NCBI GenBank assembly: GCA_001898505.1
Contig: MKTZ01000027.1
Location: 372,001 to 436,000 of the forward strand
DNA length: 64,000 bases
Direction: 5' to 3'
From: Sphingobacteriales bacterium 50-39
GTDB lineage: Bacteria; Bacteroidota; Bacteroidia; Chitinophagales; Chitinophagaceae
Positions 63,472-64,000 of the stretch are shown here, piece by piece. The translations under genes were made by a program, and so were the position numbers. The first letter of the stretch is position 1. Every line of letters begins with the position of its first letter. The notes under the pieces were generated by a model. It saw nothing but the letters and a program-made list of their open reading frames with translations, did not search any database and had not been told where the DNA came from.

Positions 63472-64000
63472 AAAGAGAAAAGATATATCCCTGGGTTGTG
63501 GTTGGCCTGCTTTGGGTGGTGGGTCTCTTGAACTATCTGGACAGGCAGATGCTATCCACGTTGCGTCCTGCCATGCAAAAGGATATAGGGGAGCTGGCGT
63601 CCGCCACCAACTTCGGCTATCTGATGGGGATATTCCTCTGGATCTATGGGTTTATGAGTCCTGTGGCGGGTGTCATTGCTGACAGGGTCAACCGGAAGGG
63701 TCTTATCGTTGTCAGTCTGCTGGTGTGGTCGGGGGTGGTTTTTGCCATGGGGTATGCGACCAGCTATCATCAGCTGTATGTGCTGCGGGCCATTATGGGT
63801 GTGAGCGAGGCGTTGTATCTGCCTGCGGGGCTCTCGCTGATTGCGGACTATCATGGTAGCAGCACGCGGGGGCTGGCCATCGGTGTACATATGACGGGGT
63901 TGTATTTGGGGCAGGCGCTGGGTGGGTTTGGGGGAACGATCGCTGCTGCGGGGTCCTGGCAATCCAGTTTTCATTTTTTTGGACTGGCGGGTATAGTATA
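63468..64000 (+). CDS. MFS transporter, 3'-truncated by window edge (NanT-like position)
   Basis: The first 177 residues of a major-facilitator transporter. Start ATG 63468 overlaps the mutarotase stop by 4 bp (ATGA). Visible helices: ~9-26 (WVVVGLLWVVGLLNYLDRQM), ~48-68, ~78-95, ~103-125, ~140-160; the loop 2-3 motif GVIADRVNRKG at about 67-77 is the standard MFS signature. In nan operons an MFS protein imports sialic acid across the inner membrane, which fits here. The remaining helices, and probably sialidase genes, lie beyond the window. Confidence 0.9.
   Translation, partial: MKREKIYPWVVVGLLWVVGLLNYLDRQMLSTLRPAMQKDIGELASATNFGYLMGIFLWIYGFMSPVAGVIADRVNRKGLIVVSLLVWSGVVFAMGYATSYHQLYVLRAIMGVSEALYLPAGLSLIADYHGSSTRGLAIGVHMTGLYLGQALGGFGGTIAAAGSWQSSFHFFGLAGIV

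Noticed and set aside
1-64000. CRISPR arrays, insertion sequences, integrases, toxin-antitoxin or phage-defence genes
   Set aside because: No regularly spaced repeats, transposase or Cas-like proteins, or defence-type domains were found anywhere in the window.

Overview
The window looks like a chromosomal segment from a soil- or plant-associated Bacteroidota, most likely close to Chitinophaga/Niastella (Chitinophagaceae). Evidence: three SusC/SusD pairs, an ECF sigma/FecR anti-sigma pair feeding a SusC with an STN domain, LytS/LytTR-type regulators, many SPII lipoproteins, weak Shine-Dalgarno sequences, and Bacteroidota-style promoter boxes (TTTG ... TAnnTTTG). No insertion sequence, phage, CRISPR array or rRNA was seen.

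Layout. 1-4184 (+): a catabolic operon for a hydroxy- or sugar acid (class III CoA-transferase cut by the left edge, SDR, cupin, RraA-type lyase/aldolase, UxuA-like dehydratase). 4192-7074: a GMC oxidoreductase (-) facing away from a DUF1080 (3-keto-glycoside hydrolase-like) protein (+). 7115-11127: small hypothetical and lipoprotein genes, a tRNA-Gln(CUG) with a terminator, and an intergenic region with G-runs and 12-bp tandem repeats. 11532-15916: a vanadium haloperoxidase/PAP2-like lipoprotein, convergent with a LytTR regulator and two LytS-type kinases, one of which has lost its catalytic residues. 16143-25252 (-): PUL 1 (GH92 alpha-mannosidase, basic-secretory-protein metallopeptidase, SusC, SusD, DUF1735/F5-8C lipoprotein). 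25397-29226 (+): two-component system, Nudix hydrolase, AGE/cellobiose epimerase. 29316-47385 (+): PUL 2, an unbroken run of eleven genes with very short gaps: sigma, anti-sigma, STN-SusC, SusD, SusE-like, two GH76 alpha-1,6-mannanases, then PSCyt1-DUF1549-DUF1553, DUF1501, a DUF2231-cytochrome-LRR fusion and an unassigned glycosidase-like protein. 47379-49675 (-): an M48-like membrane protein whose HExxH reads HQLGH, and a DprE1-like FAD oxidoreductase. 49747-54202 (+): an esterase-SMP30 fusion and a GH2 enzyme. 54186-56470 (-): a secreted protein of unknown function and a FadR-type GntR regulator. 56586-64000 (+): PUL 3 for sialic acid (SusC, SusD, NanA lyase, cyclically permuted mutarotase, MFS transporter cut by the right edge).

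How it works together (inference). The region appears devoted to mannose-rich and sialylated glycans. PUL 1 and PUL 2 carry alpha-mannan/N-glycan enzymes (GH92, GH76 x2), the GH2 enzyme could remove beta-mannose or hexosamine, and PUL 3 imports and cleaves sialic acid. PUL 3 is probably controlled by the divergent GntR protein through three GTnATAC sites that I can see in the shared intergenic region. The most unusual points are the joining of a mannan PUL to a planctomycete-type cytochrome/DUF1501 module, the pseudokinase-kinase pair, and the pseudoprotease.
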